From contig CP053169.1 of the NCBI GenBank assembly GCA_014607495.2, forward strand, positions 1-64,000: 64,000 nucleotides of DNA. The letters run 5' to 3'. The stretch comes from Carposina sasakii (taxonomy: Eukaryota > Arthropoda > Insecta > Lepidoptera > Carposinidae). The notes beneath the pieces were generated by a model. That model made no database searches. It saw only the letters and a program-made list of their open reading frames with translations, and had not been told where the DNA came from. The position numbers were made by a program, and so were the translations under genes. Positions 59,513 through 64,000 of the stretch are shown piece after piece; the stretch's first letter is position 1; the number at the start of each line of letters is the position of its first letter.

Positions 59513-59738
59513 CTAGTGGACGCCCGCGACTTCGTCCGCGTGGACTGCAGAAAAAACAAAATGTTGAAATTACCCGAAATAAAATATTTTCCCGGGATAA
59601 AAAGTAGCATATGTGTTATTCTGATATATAAGCTATATTATTGTAAGGTTTCATTAAAATCCAATTAGTAGTTTTTACGTGAAAGAGTAACAAACATCCA
59701 TCTTTACTTACAAACTTTCGCCTTTATAATATTGGTGA
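59513..59738 (-). mobile_element. Helitron-like element (CTAG family)
   Basis: Plus-strand start CTAGTGGACGCCCGCGAC preceded by A; body with TTTTCCCGGGATAAAAAG; far end CGCCTTTATAATATTGGTGA resembling the 5' start ACCAATATTATAAAGG of the family. The 5' flank is not the expected A. Confidence 0.6.
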
Positions 59739-60179
59739 ATGATAATGAGGATAAAGTTTTAGATCATCAATAACAAGTATGAAGTACAGAATGTAGCTTA
59801 TGTCCTTCTCCGTACTTCCATTCACATTATTATGTATAGAAAATTTGAAGAATACAGGTTATGTATATAAAACGAAAGAAAACACATACAACCTTACTCT
59901 GGCGTTTAAAATATAAGTCGTAAGTATGTATAATTTTATACATGTAATAAATAATAATATAAACTAATAATAATAATATTTGATGTAATGAAAGTTGTAA
60001 TAATTTTCGGATAATCGTTTGAAATCAAATGAAATGTCATTATTTTGAAATTGTATTTATGTTGCGGTAAACATGTAATTAGTTACAATGTAAACAAGTA
60101 TTAATATTACATCGTAAATAAGGTTTTACTTCGGTATGTGGCTTGGTTCTAGTTTTTAATTATACACGGATGGATTATA
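59739..60179. other. Non-coding AT-rich DNA
   Basis: Nothing recognised. Confidence 0.5.
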
Positions 60180-60530
60180 CAGCGGAGATATATATAAATA
60201 TTCAGTGACAAGTTGTAATAATAAATAATAAATAAATAAATATTCACACACTACACAACGCACTAATCCCTAAGTCTTGTGTCGTGGTTCTAAGCAACGG
60301 TATATAAATACATAGATAAGCATAGAAACCCTTAAGTCTCGGAAACAAACATCGGTATTTGCACCTATCGGGATTCGAACCCAGGACCTATGGCATCGCA
60401 GGCAGGGTCACTATCTACTAGACCAATCGGCCGTCAAGTTGCTAGCTTATCGCCTGAGAGAATGCCTGAGTCGACTCTTCCGACATGCGAAGATGCAGCT
60501 GAGGTATTCTAATGAAGCCCCGTTCAATCA
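60180..60530 (+). repeat. Family X repeat copy, split by a SINE-B
   Basis: CAGCGGAGATATATATAAAT and TTCAGTGACAAGTTG lie before the SINE, and CAAGTTGCTAGCTTATCGCC, GCCTGAGTCGACTCTTCCG and AGATGCAGCTGAGGTATTC after it. Removing the SINE and one CAAGTTG restores the family sequence. Confidence 0.75.
60216..60434 (-). repeat. SINE-B, full-length, with 7-bp TSD
   Basis: 219 bp. The head at the right edge (minus strand) reads GACGGCCGATTGGTCTAGTA with an A-box-like part, and the B box GGGTTCGAATCCCG. The body has TATTTATATACCGTTGCTTA and CACGACACAAGACTTAG, and the tail is (TTTA)n-like. CAAGTTG is duplicated on both sides (60209-60215 and 60435-60441). The head is tRNA-like but not a working tRNA. 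Confidence 0.85.
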
Positions 60531-60624
60531 ACGCTCGGAAACATTACCAATTGGAGTCGTTACTAGTTACAAGGTCACTCCTAATGATGTGTGCCTTAAT
60601 AGGCTGACTGCAAAAAGTCTATAC

Positions 60625-60983
60625 ATTTTTGGTCGTCAACGTTCCCGAAAACTACGGAATCTCCTCGTCATCACGATCATATTTCTCCATGGAAGCATAC
60701 CTGGGAAGTGTCTGGTTTCCAAAATTTTAGGGTCCAAAGTTGAGTAAATAGACTGCGTTTTTCTGCATAAATGCACATAGACGCGTGTAGCAAGATTTTT
60801 TCACGAAAAATAGTTGGAGATATCTGTCTATAAAAAATACAACATAAACACTAGACACTATAAATTTCGCCCGATCAATCTTGTAATAAAAAAAATAATA
60901 AAAAAATCCCAGCATTTTTTGGCTTTATAGGTTGATGGGTATAGAGTACGTACCCTTCGTTAACGGTGGCCACAAACACCCTG
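60625..60983 (-). mobile_element. TA-type MITE, second copy
   Basis: Inverted relative to the copy at 48941-49312, with GTCGTCAACGTTCCCGAAAA, TTCTGCATAAATGCACATAG and CGTACCCTTCGTTAACGGTG, ending CACCCTG before TA. The left terminal bases are degenerate. Confidence 0.7.
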
Positions 60984-61862
60984 TATATAATTTGCTCACT
61001 TCTGCCATTGGCTGTTATGCATATTGTAAGCATAATCGATGTGACTCTTTATTTATGTATTTACTAAATATTAATAGAGTTTTTTAAATTTAATTACATA
61101 AAAGTAAATAAAAGGTACTGACTAAGTTTGAATATAAAAAAATCATACAAATATTGTTAACAACCTGAAACCAAACCTAGATTCCATAGCTCATAACCAC
61201 ATAGTCAACAACTCAAAAACATACCATGCCAACCACGGGGAAATGAAACCTACAGAGCGCAAAAATTAAAAACCATAACGAGGCATTTTAGAAAATGTCT
61301 AAAATATTTTCGTATATTACTGCACATAGCATACATTGCTGACTGCATTCGTACAACTTTGTCGGAACATACCAGAACAAGCCATGTATGCGGAACAACT
61401 GACTTCAAACAAAAATAATGCTAGAAAGTTTATAGCTTGTTACTACGAGGTCCGTAGTCCGTAGCATTGCTACGGAATTACTACGAGGCTACGTGATACT
61501 CGTACGGTGGGAAGTTAGACGATAAAATTTTTTTGATAGTCTCTCTAATGTTAGTTTTTTTATTGTTAAAGATACAGCTTATACTTTTGTTGGTCTAGAA
61601 ATTTCACCATTTTGTTATGACAATGTATAGAAAATTTTATAAATAAGCTGACATCGGTCCCGTCCGTATGCGCTTAATTTTTTTTTTAATTGATACTGTA
61701 TAATGTACCTATATGTATATGCATCCAGCTATATATTTATTTACGTATTTGACTACTTCACATCAGATTGGAAAGGGTCTTGGCATCTAAATTGTTTAAA
61801 ATGCCTCTAAATTGTTTATAATCCAAAATAGAGTGCTCCAAGGTTTTGGCAGTTTTTTTATA
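60984..61862. other. Non-coding DNA, no gene seen
   Basis: A short self-similar stretch near 61445-61500 (CGAGGTCCGTAG, CTACGGAATTACTACGAGG) can fold. No gene recognised. Confidence 0.45.
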
Positions 61863-62092
61863 TTTAAGGCTCGAGCACACTGGATGCGTGTGCGTGCACG
61901 TAAGCGTAGACGTATACGTACCTCTGAGTTGTAATATATGGAACTGTATATGCACGGGCAGACCGGATGCGTATGCGTAGACGTAAGCATAGACGTCAAG
62001 CGGTGACAGTTCTATACATTAAACTCAGAGGTACGTGCACGTCTACGCTTACGTGTACGCATGCGCATCCGGTGTGCTCGAGCCTTTAACAT
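61863..62092. mobile_element. Foldback element rich in ACGT, long copy
   Basis: AGGCTCGAGCACACTGGATG at the left mirrors GCATCCGGTGTGCTCGAGCCT at the right (in overlapping parts), with TTA just outside both ends. Inside are runs of GCGTA, GCACGTAAGCGTAGACGT and their complements on both sides of the centre. The 3-bp TTA would fit a PIF/Harbinger-type MITE; TTAA of piggyBac type cannot be excluded. Confidence 0.7.
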
Positions 62093-62550
62093 GATGGGTT
62101 AGATTTTCAAATAATCCCATAGTAGTGCGCAAGTATCGAGTTAATGCAGACAAAGTCACATGACTAAGTAGCTTTCCAACTATTATTCATCGAATATTCG
62201 AATAAATTGAGTTAATATTACAACTGTAATACAAAGAAAAAGAATTTCCCTCACGTCCGTATTCTTATCTCGGTCATCATATAATATAATATATTACGAT
62301 GTAATGTGAAGAAAAATGTATTATCCCGGAGTTGTTAGTACATGTTGTGGTTCTCATCATGAAGGAAGCGTAATGCGGAGATGCGTTATTTTGTAGAACC
62401 AACCACAAATGTAAATAACATATGGAAGTTTAAAATAGATGACCGCAATATGCTAAACTATAAAACAAACAATTTACAATTGCGTTCACCGAGACCAGAT
62501 TTCAGCTAGAATGCAATATGTGTACATAATATAAATATAAATAAATAAAA
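62093..62550. other. Non-coding AT-rich DNA
   Basis: Nothing recognised. Confidence 0.5.
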
Positions 62551-62640
62551 TTGGTCAGAAGTGGCACCATGTGGTTCTATCGGCCTTTGGTGCTCTGCCT
62601 ACTCCGTAAGGGTTAGAGGCGAGATTATATGTATGTATGT
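62551..62640 (+). repeat. Dispersed repeat ending in (TATG)n, 3' part
   Basis: Same sequence as the 3' part of the repeat at 47400-47665: GTGGCACCATGTGGTTCTAT, GGTGCTCTGCCTACTCCG and GATTATATGTATGTATGT. Confidence 0.6.
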
Positions 62641-62654
62641 GATATGTATATATG

Positions 62655-62877
62655 TAAATAAATATTCACACACTACACAACACATTAACCTAGTCCCACA
62701 TTAAGATCTCTAAGGTCTTGTGTCGTGGGTACTAAGCAACGGTATATAAATACATAGATAAGTATAGAAACATCCATGACTCCATCATATCAATGTTTGC
62801 ACCTACCGGGATTCGAACCCAGGACCTATGGCGTCGCAGGCAGGGTCACTACCTACTAGACCAATCGGCCGTCAAAT
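62655..62877 (-). repeat. SINE-B copy
   Basis: Matches 60216-60434: B box GGGTTCGAATCCCGGTAGG, GTATTTATATACCGTTGCTT and the ACACAAGACCTTAGAG part on the minus strand. It has ~15 bp more in the body (TGTGGGACTAGGTTAATG). TSD not resolved. Confidence 0.75.
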
Positions 62878-63524
62878 AATATGTAATTAATTGTACGTTC
62901 TCCACAACATGGAGTGAAAAATCACTATATATTATACTTAATAAGTCGTTTCCCGCTATATGTCCCTATGTAGTATGCTTAGATCTTTAAAACTACGCAA
63001 CGGATTTTGATGCGGTTTTTAATACTCGTAGATAGAGTGATTAAAGAGAAAAGCTTATATGCTTCGCACAGGTATAATGCCTCTTCACGCGTACGAAGTC
63101 GTGGGTTACTCACGCTGGTAATATAATAGCAGAGCATAAAATAACGAGTCCCCAAAAGGAATAATCAATGACAAATGTATGGCGGGTACTGAAGCGAAAA
63201 CTAAGAATATGAAATAAAAATAAATTAGGTCAATTTGCCTGACTTAAATTCGCGTGATCATGCGATCTTAAGAACTTAGTAAGATTCTATGGAGTGACTC
63301 TGACAGTTGAAAAGAAACATAAAATAATTTTTTTAAAACGAAAAACCGACTTCCTCACAAAACTCGAGCTTACTAAAGTAAAATTTAACTAAAGGGCAAA
63401 TATATATTGCGTTAAGCCGTGTACGAAGTTTAGGAGGCATAATATTGTCAGATTTATATAATTTTTATATAAAATAGGCCACATGACAAAAGAGAAAAAG
63501 GACTAGGCTTCGAAACTTTACGTC
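62878..63524. other. Non-coding DNA, no gene seen
   Basis: 62950-63115 resembles the worn body of a dispersed repeat (CGCAACGGATTTTGATGCGG, GAAGTCGTGGGTTACTC). No gene recognised. Confidence 0.4.
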
Positions 63525-64000
63525 TGATAATATGATGATTATGATGATAATGATGACCTCCGACCAATTTCGGTCATGGCGACCACTTCTACTCCTAGAT
63601 ATTACTAAGTTGGCGTTCATGCGCTCGGAGATGGCTTACATTTACATAGCCAATCTTCGCCCTGAACGCCCGCGCACACAGAGGACAGGTTAGTGCGCCA
63701 TTATTGTATTATAGATAATGGCAGCAGGAGGACGAGTCTTTAGTTCATCACGTTTAGCGTCAAGGTCAGCTTGATGCTGCTCCTCGAGCTCGTGTACTTG
63801 CTTTATCACTGTCCTGCGCCACTCTGGTCGTTGTGCTGACAAAACTTCCCATTTAGATGGATCTATATTCCATCTCTTCATGTCTTTTCTGAACATCTTT
63901 GTATCTGAGGAGTTGCCCGCCGCGTTTCCGCTTGCCCTCCTCTAGTTCAGAGAAGAAGATGCTCTTAGCCAATCTCTCCTCTGCCATACGAGACACATGA
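63525..64000 (-). pseudogene. LINE C-terminal end with zinc finger, frameshifted, cut by window edge
   Basis: The minus strand reads [20 protein letters not shown], then [24 protein letters not shown], a charged linker, and a final CPLCARAFRAKIG..SHLRAH zinc-finger-like motif before a stop near 63590. The 3' UTR ends in (ATC/ATT)n near 63530. This order (RYKD, WE, WR, then a C2H2-type finger) is known from the C-terminus of some LINE proteins; the RT lies beyond the right edge. Frame changes occur near 63892 and 63702. It differs from both other LINE types in the window. Confidence 0.75.

Noticed and set aside
60360..60434. Possible minus-strand tRNA gene
   Set aside because: It is the head of SINE-B, bounded by a TSD and repeated at 62.8 and 18.97 kb; no proper anticodon stem.

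Overview
This window looks like part of a lepidopteran (moth or butterfly) nuclear genome. It is AT-rich and I find no recognisable host protein-coding gene. It is full of repeats whose look is typical of Lepidoptera: RTE-type LINEs with (TGATGA)n tails, tRNA-derived SINEs, Helitron-like elements ending in CTAG, and foldback MITEs. The organism call rests on general knowledge of these repeats, since no database search was possible. The unique DNA between the repeats would fit a large intron or a gene desert.

Layout. From 1 to about 19.3 kb there is non-coding DNA with scattered repeats: an unnamed ~200-bp family (called family X here), two SINE families (SINE-A and SINE-B), Helitron-like elements and foldback MITEs. 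At 19.37-22.54 kb lies a full-length RTE retrotransposon with a 10-bp target-site duplication (TSD) and five frameshifts. At 23.3-24.76 kb, on the minus strand, is a LINE remnant of a second type, interrupted by a SINE fragment. From 25 to 51 kb there is again non-coding DNA with MITEs, two copies of a short element with an RTE-like tail, and two Helitron-like regions holding ~127-bp tandem arrays. At 51.28-52.71 kb is a second, 5'-truncated RTE copy with a 12-bp TSD.

The centrepiece is a complete DIRS-type tyrosine-recombinase retrotransposon at 52.84-57.91 kb (minus strand). It has identical 169-bp inverted terminal repeats, a 119-bp internal complementary region that joins the complements of both ends, a two-exon gag with a probable spliceosomal intron, a pol carrying reverse transcriptase, RNase H and a DIRS-type methyltransferase-like domain, and an intact tyrosine recombinase. 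A 6-bp core (TATAAT) sits at both ends and once in the internal complementary region, as expected if a circular intermediate integrated by crossover at this core. The pol frame has two apparent single-base frameshifts.

From 58 to 64 kb there are more LINE 3' ends, MITEs and SINEs, including a SINE inserted in a family X copy with its TSD preserved, and the C-terminal end of a further LINE at the right edge.

The proteins of the DIRS element would work together: Gag packages RNA, Pol copies it, the internal complementary region helps close a circle, and the recombinase inserts the circle. Everything else is either non-autonomous or broken.
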